The notes beneath the pieces were generated by a model, which was not told where the DNA came from, made no database searches, and saw nothing but the letters and a program-made list of their open reading frames with translations. Both the position numbers and the translations under genes were made by a program. This document shows, one piece after another, positions 1-9,100 of a stretch of DNA of 42,597 nt (positions are counted from its first letter, which is position 1; each line of letters opens with the position of its first letter). Location: contig JAUNHH010000016.1 in assembly GCA_030524055.1 (NCBI GenBank), positions 8,447-51,043 on the forward strand, read 5' to 3'. The stretch comes from Actinomycetaceae bacterium (lineage in GTDB: Bacteria > Actinomycetota > Actinomycetes > Actinomycetales > Actinomycetaceae).

Positions 1-29
1 TGTCGCCGCACACTCACCCATTCTTTTAG
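1..29 (+). other. possible 3' end of an upstream gene (window edge)
   Basis: One forward frame is open from the window edge to a TAG at 27-29, directly before the ribosome binding site of the next gene. It could be the tail of a transporter permease gene coupled to the downstream binding protein, but only eight codons are visible, so the identity is a guess from context. Confidence 0.25.
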
Positions 30-37
30 GAGCTCTG

Positions 38-1051
38 ATGATTACTCGACCCTTTATCCGCGCCACAACAGTTGGCTCCCTAGCCACCGCTGCTCTGGTT
101 CTTGCTGCCTGCGGCACCACTTCCTCACTTGAAGGCGAATCCGCCTCAAGCAGTGCTGCTGGCCAGAGCGGTTCCTCGCAGACTCTGGTTATTGGTTCGC
201 AGGACTATTACTCGAATGAGATTATCGCCCAGGCTTATGCTCTGGCTTTAGAAGATGCTGGGTATACGGTTCAGCGGGATTTACGTATTGGTCAACGTGA
301 GGTTTATATGCCAGAACTTCAGGCTGGAAAAATCGATGTTTTCCCTGAATATACGGGGAATCTCCTCCAGTATTTAGATGCGAAAGCCACTCAGCGCACT
401 GCGGATGAGGTCCATGCGGCCCTCGGTAAAACCATGCCGAAAGGTTTACGTGTTCTTGACCAAGCGCAGGCTTCTGACCAGGATTCCTTTGTGGTCACCT
501 CTGATTTTGCTAAGCAGCACAATCTGAAAACCATTGGTGACCTGGCAAAAGTCAAGGACATTACTCTGGGTGGAAATTCCGAGTTAAAAACCCGCCCTTA
601 TGGTCCCGACGGCTTGAAATCCACCTATGACGTCACGGTGAACTTCACGCCTATTGAGGATTCTGGAGGGGCCCTCACCGTTGATGCTCTGCGCCGCGGC
701 CAAGTCCAATTAGTCGATATTTACTCGGCGAATCCTGCTCTGGCTTCTGACGACCTGGTGGTATTAGAAGACCCCAAGGGTTTACTGCTCGCCTCCCATG
801 TGGTGCCAGTCGTTTCTGATCGCGTTGACGAGGGCGCAGTCGAAGTTATTAATAAGGTCTCTGCTGCCATGGACGCTAAAGACCTCCAGCTGATGAATCA
901 GCGCTCTGAAAAAGAAGGCACACCGGCAGAAACTATTGCTAAAGACTGGTTAGCTTCTGAAAAGCTCCTTGGTGGTGGAAGTGGCGCCAGTAGCGGCGCA
1001 CCCGCCTCTGGCGCTTCCACCTCGCAAAGCGCCCCAGCCCAGAGCCGCTAG
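38..1051 (+). CDS. Osmoprotectant/glycine betaine ABC transporter substrate-binding lipoprotein (OpuAC/ProX type)
   Basis: Encodes a 337-aa extracytoplasmic solute-binding protein, likely tethered to the membrane and delivering betaine- or choline-like solutes to an ABC importer. The N-terminus is a lipoprotein signal with a hydrophobic stretch and lipobox LAAC, placing the lipidated cysteine at residue 25. The body (about residues 48-310) resembles the OpuAC/ProX quaternary-amine family: an IGSQDYYSNEIIAQ start, a GKIDVFPEYTGN segment typical of the ligand-binding cleft, and a late DLVVLEDPKG segment. The last 25 residues are Gly/Ser/Ala-rich and disordered. ATG 38 is preceded by AGGAG at 29-33. 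Substrate is inferred from family only; permease and ATPase genes would lie to the left of the window. The gene ends convergently with cca. Confidence 0.85.
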   Translation: MITRPFIRATTVGSLATAALVLAACGTTSSLEGESASSSAAGQSGSSQTLVIGSQDYYSNEIIAQAYALALEDAGYTVQRDLRIGQREVYMPELQAGKIDVFPEYTGNLLQYLDAKATQRTADEVHAALGKTMPKGLRVLDQAQASDQDSFVVTSDFAKQHNLKTIGDLAKVKDITLGGNSELKTRPYGPDGLKSTYDVTVNFTPIEDSGGALTVDALRRGQVQLVDIYSANPALASDDLVVLEDPKGLLLASHVVPVVSDRVDEGAVEVINKVSAAMDAKDLQLMNQRSEKEGTPAETIAKDWLASEKLLGGGSGASSGAPASGASTSQSAPAQSR

Positions 1052-1074
1052 TCTGCCCGCCAGGGGCGGGGCAC

Positions 1075-1138
1075 GAAGTTATGTAGGCGATACGCAGTAT
1101 GCCAGCGATAAAACGCGGTATAGCGCTTACATAACTTC
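1075..1138. terminator. Long inverted repeat between convergent genes, probable bidirectional terminator
   Basis: Arms at 1075-1089 (GAAGTTATGTAGGCG) and 1124-1138 (CGCTTACATAACTTC) pair over 15 positions with one G-U wobble. A smaller stem inside (ATACGC against GCGGTAT) is possible. It sits between two convergent stop codons (1051 and 1147). There is no long T tract, so terminator function is inferred from position and structure. A separate small GC-rich hairpin (about 1054-1073) lies just before it. Confidence 0.5.
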
Positions 1139-1146
1139 TGGGCTGA

Positions 1147-2730
1147 TTATTTCGCCCGGCCTCGCCCTCGTTTAGCAGCAGCCATTTCCTCATACTTGGC
1201 TTGCTGAGCCTGGTATTCCTCTGCGAGGTCGCGAACCTCATCAGAGGCCCACCAGCGCAGTAATTCTTCTCGCGCTGCTTCCTCACCCAAAGGACCATTG
1301 TCCATACGCAGGGCCATCAGGTGATCCAGGGCCATTTTCACTGCTTTAGAGGGCCGCAATCCGAGAATCTCCATAATCTGATTGCCATCTAAATCAGGGC
1401 GAATCGCATCCAGTGCTTCCTGCTCGCGCAAGGCAGTAATGCGCTGTTCTAAATCGTCATATGCCGCCGATAAAAACTGTGCTTTCCTCCGATTGCGCGT
1501 TGTGCAATCCGCTCGCGTCAGCCGATGAAGTCGCTCTAATTGCTCGCCGGCATCTGCAACATATCGGCGCACTGCAGAATCTGTCCACGCAGATTCTCCA
1601 TATCCGTGGAAACGCAAATGGAGGAACACTAAATGTGCGACGGCCTCCGTTGTTGCTTTATCAAAGCGCAGTGCTTTCATGCGTTTGCGGGTGAGTTTTG
1701 CGCCCACAACTTCATGGTGATGGAAAGTCACGGCCCCGCCCTCGAAACGACGAGTATCTGGCTTGCCGCAATCGTGCATTAACGCTGCGAAACGCAAAAT
1801 AAAGTCGGGGCCAGGAACGGGCCCATCGTCGCCGCTCTCCAGTGCAATGGCCTGCTCAACAACGGTCAGGGTGTGCTCCCACACGTCTTTATGGCGGCGG
1901 TGTTCATCTTTGGTATCCACCAACGCCGCGATTTCTGGCAGCACAATATCGGCCACGCCCGTATGCACCATCAGCTCTAGGCCTCGCCTGGGCCACGGCG
2001 AGCAGATCAGGCGTTCTAATTCCGCTCGAATCCGCTCCGCTGACACAATCTCCAGCCGGTGAGCCATCCCCACCATGGCTGCCATTACGTCTTCATCCAC
2101 ATCTAATGCCAACTGGGCAGCAAAACGCAGCGCCCGCATAATCCGCAGCGGGTCATCGTCAAAAGACTGCTCAGCACCCACAGGGGTCCGCAGGCGGCCC
2201 TGCGCGAGATCTTCCAACCCACCATGAGGATCGACCAATGCCATTGACGGTAGGCGCATGGCCATCGCATTGACAGTAAAGTCTCGGCGCGTCAGATCAC
2301 CTTCGAGGGTGTCACCGTAGGCGACCTCAGGTTTACGGGAAGTCGCATCATAGGATTCGGTGCGGTAGGTGGTGATTTCAACAATGAGGTCGCCTTTGCG
2401 TCCACCAATCGTGCCGAATTCTCGCCCTAAATCCCAGGTATGTCCCCCCCATTGCCGAATCAATTCTTCGGTACGTTCAGGCCGAGCTGACGTCGTCAGA
2501 TCGAAGTCATGGGGAATGGCTCCAAGGAATGCGTCGCGTACCGGCCCGCCGACAAGCGCAATTTCTTCTCCCGCTCGATCAAAAACGAGGGCGAGGTCCG
2601 AAATTTCTTTCGGGAGAGCAGCGAATGCGCGTGTGGCATTCGCCATGAGGTCGGCCAGGGTTGGCGCTGGCTGGTGGGGCGCAGAAATCGGAGAATCGTG
2701 CTCAGTGTCCATCACAGACAAGGGTGCCAT
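1147..2730 (-). CDS. cca: CCA tRNA nucleotidyltransferase
   Basis: Adds or repairs the 3'-CCA end of tRNAs using CTP and ATP, in the cytoplasm. The N-terminal class II polymerase-beta-like domain shows the flexible GGPVRD motif followed by HDFDLTT, whose two aspartates bind the metal ions. The central domain has the RRDFTVNAMA and DPLRIMRALRFAAQL motifs of the tRNA nucleotidyltransferase family. A C-terminal HD domain is visible from HKDVWEHTL and ALMHDCGKPDTR. The start is uncertain: ATG 2730 has a GGAAAG about 10 nt upstream and gives 527 aa; ATG 2712 (MDTEHDS...) or GTG 2787 are alternatives. The position beside the NUDIX-DUF6049-murJ run matches Mycobacterium tuberculosis pcnA (Rv3907c). 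It is divergent from the NUDIX gene. Confidence 0.93.
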   Translation of the reverse strand: MAPLSVMDTEHDSPISAPHQPAPTLADLMANATRAFAALPKEISDLALVFDRAGEEIALVGGPVRDAFLGAIPHDFDLTTSARPERTEELIRQWGGHTWDLGREFGTIGGRKGDLIVEITTYRTESYDATSRKPEVAYGDTLEGDLTRRDFTVNAMAMRLPSMALVDPHGGLEDLAQGRLRTPVGAEQSFDDDPLRIMRALRFAAQLALDVDEDVMAAMVGMAHRLEIVSAERIRAELERLICSPWPRRGLELMVHTGVADIVLPEIAALVDTKDEHRRHKDVWEHTLTVVEQAIALESGDDGPVPGPDFILRFAALMHDCGKPDTRRFEGGAVTFHHHEVVGAKLTRKRMKALRFDKATTEAVAHLVFLHLRFHGYGESAWTDSAVRRYVADAGEQLERLHRLTRADCTTRNRRKAQFLSAAYDDLEQRITALREQEALDAIRPDLDGNQIMEILGLRPSKAVKMALDHLMALRMDNGPLGEEAAREELLRWWASDEVRDLAEEYQAQQAKYEEMAAAKRGRGRAK

Positions 2731-2823
2731 GCCGAAAGGACTTTCCACCACGCACTGTGTCACAACCTCAGCTGACCATGGTGCCACCGGCGCTGGTCTC
2801 TATAGGGCAACTACAGTTGGAGT

Positions 2824-3357
2824 ATGTCCGTCCGCCGCCATGATCATCACTTCGGGGTGCCTACACCCCCGCGGCGGCATACCTCTTTACGGGTGATCCG
2901 CTCTCACCAGCCCTCTTTGCCGGTGTCATCGGAAACCTCGGCGGGCGGAATTGTGGTCGATGTCCGCGACGGCGTGCCCTATGCGGCGCTGATTGCCAGG
3001 CGCAATCGGACTGGCAGGATTGAATGGTGTCTACCCAAGGGGCACCTTGAACGCGGTGAAACCCCTGAACAAGCGGCACTTCGGGAAGTTGCTGAAGAAA
3101 CCGGGATCACCGGGTGTATTGTCCGTCACCTTGCCTCGATTGACTATTGGTTTTCGGGCACTGATCGCCGCGTTCATAAAGTGGTCCACCACTATCTCAT
3201 GGCCTATATTGATGGACAGATTTCCGTTGAAGGAGACCCTGATCAGGAAGCGGAAGACGCTGCCTGGTTCCCCTTAAAAGAAGTGGCACGCCGCCTGGCG
3301 TATCCCAATGAACGTCGAATCGTGGGAATCGCCCTGGACCTTTTGTATAGGAATTAA
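2824..3357 (+). CDS. NUDIX hydrolase
   Basis: A 177-aa MutT-like pyrophosphohydrolase. The Nudix box is complete: G73, E79, then REVAEETGI at 87-95 with the metal-binding glutamates. Residues 40-170 form a single Nudix fold; the first 35 residues are basic and probably disordered. Substrate cannot be read from the sequence. The position next to DUF6049 and murJ equals that of M. tuberculosis mutT4 (Rv3908), so it is likely the local orthologue. A GGAG lies only 1-2 nt before ATG 2824, so initiation could be leaderless or use ATG 2840, and the start is not firm. It is followed 8 nt later by the DUF6049 gene, suggesting one operon. Confidence 0.88.
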   Translation: MSVRRHDHHFGVPTPPRRHTSLRVIRSHQPSLPVSSETSAGGIVVDVRDGVPYAALIARRNRTGRIEWCLPKGHLERGETPEQAALREVAEETGITGCIVRHLASIDYWFSGTDRRVHKVVHHYLMAYIDGQISVEGDPDQEAEDAAWFPLKEVARRLAYPNERRIVGIALDLLYRN

Positions 3358-3365
3358 GGCGGCCA

Positions 3366-6074
3366 ATGTTCACAGCCTCTCGCACAACCTGGATTCGCCT
3401 CTGGGCGGTCCTCACTTTTGTGGGGATCTGCCTGGGGCTGGTTGTGCCCGCCGCAGCAGCGACACCAATGGACACAGGCGCGCCTGGGGTTGCGGCGCAG
3501 GCGCAAACCCCGCCCGCTACTCCCGCTGAAGAGCCCGCCCCGCCAGAAATCCCGATCCCAGACATTCTTGACGCTCAGGGCGCGTCTGCAGGTTTAACAG
3601 TCACTATTGATGGCATATCTCCACGGATTATTACCCACCAGGATTCTTTTACTATTTCTGGCACTATACGTAATGACAGCGAAGAAACCGTGTCAGCTCC
3701 CTCGCTGACCGTTGGTGGTAGCAGCACTGCCTACACCACGCTGGCCGAAATTGACGAGCATTTTTCTGGTGACAGTTGGCTGCCTCAAGATCTCGCGCAG
3801 CAGACCCTTGACCTTGATCTTCCCCCTGGCTCCGCAACTACCTTTTCCCTCACTATTTCCTCTGATCAAGCGGGCCTGACCGATTCCACCCAATGGGGTC
3901 CACGCGGAATTGAAGTCACTGCCAGCGCAGGTGGCGTGGAAGGATCAGACCCCGCCCTCGTTATTTGGGTACCCGACACCCCCAAACGGTCAACAACCAC
4001 ATCAATCGTTGCCCCCTGGACACGCAGCACAACTGATGCTTCCGCCATTGGAACGCTAGCCTCCACATCGGGGGTCACCATTGGCATTGACCCGACCGTG
4101 GTCCCTGACATCCTTCCGTCAGATACACCCAACGAGGACGGGGCCGACAACCCCTTAGAAAACGTCCTCAAAGCACTCACGGGTGCGGGGGGCGATACGA
4201 CCGACTCCATCCAATCCGCGTCCAGGGCATTGGATCGAGCTCAAAGCCAAGGCTGGATTGATATCTTAAAATCCGGCAATGAGGTTATTGCCCTGCCCGA
4301 ATATGACGCTGACCTGGGCCTTGGTGCCAAAAGTTCCGACCGCCTTTTCTCTTTAGCGGCAGCCAGCCGCGGAAATCTCCAGACACGCCTCGCTGATCTC
4401 AATGCGGATTTAGGGGCGTTAGAAACCTTCCGGTCAAACTCAGAAAAACCCATTACCCCTCAATCCGGGCCTGAAAACACCCCAGCTCAAAGCGGCAATG
4501 GAACGGGGGTGAATGGCAGCCCACCCAGCAATGGCAATGGCGCGCAATCTGCTGATAGCTCCACAAGCGCAGGGGGCAACGAGGAACCTCAGAGCCCACC
4601 CACCAACGCTGAGAACCCCCACGACGCTGGCACTGCCCCAGACAGCGCCCCCAGCAGCGATACCCCTCAAAGTGGAAGTGTGGCCAGCCCGAACTTACCC
4701 CAATCTGCTCCGCGCGCCAGCGCTCGCGGCGGGCTCATCCCAGCGGGGGTGCCTGTCCGTGAAGACGTCGTATGGAGTTCCGATTCTTTTGGCCTGCCTC
4801 TGCTTCAGCGTCTGCCCGGCGATATTCATATGGCCACCGCCGGCCAGGTCCGCCCCGTTGAAGACCTGGGTTTTATTTCCGTATCCCGCGTTGAGGTGGA
4901 TCCTTCTAGCGGGGAAACGGTGACACCCGAATCACCTGAGACGGGCAGTGAATCTGGCGAAGGTTCCACTGATACGGCCACTGTGTTGACCTCGGAAGAA
5001 TCCCTCATCCACCTGCTCGCGTGGAACCCACCCAATCCTGGTCTTGCATTAGATCAGCAGCAGATTCTTGCCGCTTTAGGTGCGGTGATTGCCCGCCAAG
5101 ACGACTCTGGTCAACAGTCTCTTTTCCTGCCCTTGCCACGAGGAATCGCCTTAGATTCAGGGCTGGCGGCGCGAGCCAATGCGGTCATGTCCTCGCCCTG
5201 GGTTCAACCTGCGTCAATCAGCCAGTTGGCGGCATCAACAGCTACCGATGTTGAGCGGACGCCTGTCACTGAGGCGCCCATCTCGCAGGTGGCTACTGAT
5301 GCTCTTGCGTCATTGGAGCAAACCTTAGAGTCAGCACATGCGTTGATTGCCGCAACGGAAGATCCGCAGGCTGCAATGGATTCGGTTGAGGGGACTTTCC
5401 TTGCGCCCCTGGCAACTGGAACCAGCGACGCCTCGCGGACAGGGTTGGTGGGCCGAGCTGAAGCGGAAGTCGATACCCTGCTTCATTCGGTGACGGTTGA
5501 ACCGTCTGTGACAATTAACCTCATTAATAAGTCGGCGAATTTCCCTGTCCGTATCCGCAATTCGCTGCCGTGGCCTGTCACGGTCCGCGTCACTTTAGAT
5601 CCGTCAGATCCGCGCCTGAGCGTGGTGCGTCCTGTGGATGTCACGATTCCTTCTGAGTCCGCGACAACAGCTGAGGTCCCTGTGGCGGCCATTGGGTCGG
5701 GGGATATTACCGTGGCCTATAAAGTCACCACTGTTGATGGGTTTTCGTTGGGAGACTCCGATTCGGTCATGGTCCGAATGCGGGCCGAATGGGAAGATGC
5801 AGCTACTGCGGTCATTGCCATTGTTGTCGCGATTGCTTTTGTCGCAGGTTTAGCGCGAACCATTGCCCGACGTATGAAAGCCAAACGTGCCAGTGGTGAC
5901 AGTTTGCCGAAAGCGCTTCTTCCCGGCATTGGCGGGGGCAGTGCAGATTCATTGACGAGGGCGGAGGGCGCCTCTTTAGGGACCCCACCGCCAAGTGAAT
6001 CACCTCATCCATCTGCGTCACCGCTGGGCCGCAGCTCGCCAGATGAGTCTCCTCCAGGCGACGTGACACCCTGA
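3366..6074 (+). CDS. DUF6049 family secreted/membrane-anchored protein
   Basis: A 902-aa exported protein of unknown biochemical role, found in actinobacteria immediately upstream of murJ (compare M. tuberculosis Rv3909). It has an N-terminal signal peptide (residues about 1-35), a beta-rich ectodomain, a low-complexity Asn/Gly/Ser/Pro stretch at roughly 365-460, a second large ectodomain, and a single transmembrane helix near 812-835 followed by a basic then Ser/Pro-rich cytoplasmic tail. This layout suggests a cell-surface protein anchored at its C-terminus. Synteny with murJ suggests a role in envelope assembly, but that is inference. ATG 3366 follows the NUDIX stop by 8 nt, with AAGGCGG as ribosome binding site. 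Confidence 0.85.
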   Translation: MFTASRTTWIRLWAVLTFVGICLGLVVPAAAATPMDTGAPGVAAQAQTPPATPAEEPAPPEIPIPDILDAQGASAGLTVTIDGISPRIITHQDSFTISGTIRNDSEETVSAPSLTVGGSSTAYTTLAEIDEHFSGDSWLPQDLAQQTLDLDLPPGSATTFSLTISSDQAGLTDSTQWGPRGIEVTASAGGVEGSDPALVIWVPDTPKRSTTTSIVAPWTRSTTDASAIGTLASTSGVTIGIDPTVVPDILPSDTPNEDGADNPLENVLKALTGAGGDTTDSIQSASRALDRAQSQGWIDILKSGNEVIALPEYDADLGLGAKSSDRLFSLAAASRGNLQTRLADLNADLGALETFRSNSEKPITPQSGPENTPAQSGNGTGVNGSPPSNGNGAQSADSSTSAGGNEEPQSPPTNAENPHDAGTAPDSAPSSDTPQSGSVASPNLPQSAPRASARGGLIPAGVPVREDVVWSSDSFGLPLLQRLPGDIHMATAGQVRPVEDLGFISVSRVEVDPSSGETVTPESPETGSESGEGSTDTATVLTSEESLIHLLAWNPPNPGLALDQQQILAALGAVIARQDDSGQQSLFLPLPRGIALDSGLAARANAVMSSPWVQPASISQLAASTATDVERTPVTEAPISQVATDALASLEQTLESAHALIAATEDPQAAMDSVEGTFLAPLATGTSDASRTGLVGRAEAEVDTLLHSVTVEPSVTINLINKSANFPVRIRNSLPWPVTVRVTLDPSDPRLSVVRPVDVTIPSESATTAEVPVAAIGSGDITVAYKVTTVDGFSLGDSDSVMVRMRAEWEDAATAVIAIVVAIAFVAGLARTIARRMKAKRASGDSLPKALLPGIGGGSADSLTRAEGASLGTPPPSESPHPSASPLGRSSPDESPPGDVTP

Positions 6075-6138
6075 TAACAGGCACAATGGGACCCACCCAC
6101 TTCACCGACAACTACAACCCCCAAGAAGGAGATCGCTA

Positions 6139-9100
6139 ATGGCGAAGGATGGCAGCTCTAAAGGACGAGCTGGATCGCTTCTACGTAGTAGCGCCATTAT
6201 GGCCTCGGGCACCCTGGTGTCCCGTCTTCTTGGCTTTATTAAAGCCGCCATGATGTTGGCGGCTTTAGGTGCGGCCGCTGGTGGCGTTAACGCTGCTTTC
6301 CAAACAGCGAATACTCTGCCAAATACAGTCTTTAACCTGATTGCTGCTGGCGTTCTTGACGCTATTTTAGTGCCGCAGATTGTGGCGGCCCTCAAACGTA
6401 GTGGCGGCCAGCAATATGTCAATCGGCTATTGACTTTAGCGGGGTTAATTGTCTTTGTTCTTACCGTTGCTGCCATGGTCCTCGCGCCAGTGCTGGTATT
6501 CATTAATGCGACTGGTTATGACGAAGAAATCCGCGCCCTCGCTGTTGCTTTTTCTCTCATCTGTTTGCCGCAGCTTTTCTTCTATGGTGTCTATACCCTT
6601 CTTGGGGAACTTCTCAATGCCCGCGGGATTTTCGGCCCCTATATGTGGGCGCCCGTGGTCAATAATGTTGTTGGTATTGCGGGGCTCGCGGTTTTCCTTG
6701 TCCTGTGGGGTTCACCTGAAGAACGTATTGAAGTTGCTGACTTCACCAGTGCCCAATTCTGGGTTCTTGCTGGGTCAGCCACCCTTGGCGTGATTGCACA
6801 AGCCCTTGTCCTGATTATTCCTATGCGCCGGGCAGGTATTTCTTTCCGGCCTGATTTCCATTTTTGGGGCACCAATTTTGGGTCGGCTTCTAAAGTGGCG
6901 GGCTGGACTTTTGCCAATTTGGGTATTAGCCAAATAGGTGTCCTTTCGACGAATAACCTGGCGGCACAGGCCGATAACTGGGCAAAATCCGGCAATGAAG
7001 CAATTGCCGGTATTGCCGCCTACTCGAACTCATTTATGATCTTTATGGTCCCGCAGTCGCTCATTACCTTGTCTTTAGCGACTGCGGTATTTACGCGTAT
7101 GGCAACGGCTGTTGCGGAACGCGATAATCGCGAAGTAGCGGACACCTACCATATGAGTATCCGCACGATTACGTCGATTAACTTGCTTGCGGCGGCAATT
7201 CTCATGGCCGGTGCGGTGCCAATGATGCAAATGTTCCTATCCTCCACTTCGGATATGAGCATTATTCATTCCTACGCGTGGGTGCTGATTGCTCTCATGC
7301 CTGGGGTGGCGTCCACCGGTATGGTGCTGATGAGCCAGCGCGTCTTTTATGCCTATGAAGATGCCAAACCCGTATTCCTTATGGGGATTATTCCCACCAT
7401 GGTCCAGGTCATTGTGGGGTGGACGGTGTTCTTTACGGCCCACGCACGCTGGTGGGTGGTTGGCGCTGCCTTTGCTGAGACTGCGTGCCGACTGGTGCAG
7501 GGCGTTATTGGCGTCAATATGGTGGCCCGTCGTAACCGTGCTGTTCGCCGCCTTGATTTATTGCGTTCTTACGCGGCGTATCTCATCTGCGCGGGCATCG
7601 CTTTCTTGGCAGGTTGGGGCGTCCTCTCGCTTATTGGTGTGGAGACCCATGTGGATATTGCGCTGTTGCGTGTGCTGATATCCATAGTCAAACTTTTCGT
7701 AGTGGCCATCGTCGTGACACTGACCTATTTCTTGGCGATGCGCGTCATTGCCAAGCGAGAGTCGGCGGCAACGTTGTGGCCGGTGCTGACACGTTTCAAA
7801 GTGCCAGAACGCATCCGAATTATCCTCGCGGCACGCCCCGTGGATGTTGTTGTTCGGGTTGCTCCCATTACCGCCGATGACCTCGTCGCTTTAGGCTATA
7901 ACCCCACGATGGTGTTTGGCGTCGTGGAAAATCCCCTTACTGGGGGAATAATGATTAGTGGATTACCCGCTAGGAGGGAGGCCAGGATGGACCAGGACGA
8001 CCGCTTTGCGCCACCAGAGCGCGACGGCGATGCTGACGTGCCCAAGGAGTCCGCGCAGGATTCACAGTGGGAGGGGGAGATCCAACCGGAATGGCTTGCC
8101 CACAGTGACGAGGGCGAGGCTCCACCGGTATACAACGAGCCCCCCGCCCTCGACACCTCTTATCCTGCCCAAGCAGATGGCACTTTTGCGCCACCACCTG
8201 AGCCACCAGCAGAGGCAGGCGGATGGCCACAATATGGCGCTGAAACACCCTATGGGATGGCGCCTGCACCCGATGCTGCTTTTGCGCCCCCGCCTGCTCC
8301 TGAGGAGCAGGGGTGGTCTGCGCCAGGCCAGGATCAACAGTGGATTGCGCCCGAAGAACCTGCTACCGCAGCCTATGGGGAGCAATCCGCACCAGAAGGT
8401 TTTCCCGGAGGCGATGCCTATGGGGAAGTGGCCGCAGGGTTGACTACTGACGATGACGACCCAAATGCCACTCGTATTGCTGGACTCCCTGCAACATTCC
8501 CTTCCGCGCAGGACCCAGCCACAATCTTGCTACAAACGGGTGGGGGCTCATCTGCCCTGGGTGCTGATCTCATTGCCGAGGGCGAACAGGCGCCTGAATC
8601 ACCTTCAAGTGAGTGGACTGCACCAGAAAATGCAGGGGACGCTCCCTATTCTGATGCCGATTCGCCCACTGACAATAGTGAGTCCTCGTGGGTACCGCCC
8701 GTTGAGGATGCTCCACTAGGTGAGGGCGATTCTGAGGTTGCTGACCAGGTCGAATATGAAGGGTTGCCCGGCCACGAGGGTGCAGCCGCACCAGAAGGGT
8801 TGCCCTCGGAACACAGCGGCCACGAGACTGCCTCGTATAGCGCCAACGAGGCTCACCCCTACGGTGAGGATAGTGACCCCTCAGGGCACATTGACGCCGC
8901 ATGGGCCGAAGTTGATTCTGCTGCTGGGCACACTGCACCACCGGAGTTCACCGAGGATGCACACCCACAGGATCACACCTGGGATGAGGCAGATCCTGCC
9001 CTGATTGATAGTGAGGCCGCAGCGGCGTCAGATGATGGCTATGGGGAGGTTGCTGCCCCCACATCTGATGGCGATACAGAGCCTTTTGATGATGGTGGGT

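Noticed and set aside
1074-1138. loxP-like ends (CGAAGTTAT ... ATAACTTC)
   Set aside because: The arms point the opposite way from loxP and the spacer is far too long; a gene-end hairpin explains the sequence better.
2369-2896. Long open frame antisense to cca
   Set aside because: It is a shadow of the minus-strand cca frame, which has clear nucleotidyltransferase and HD motifs.
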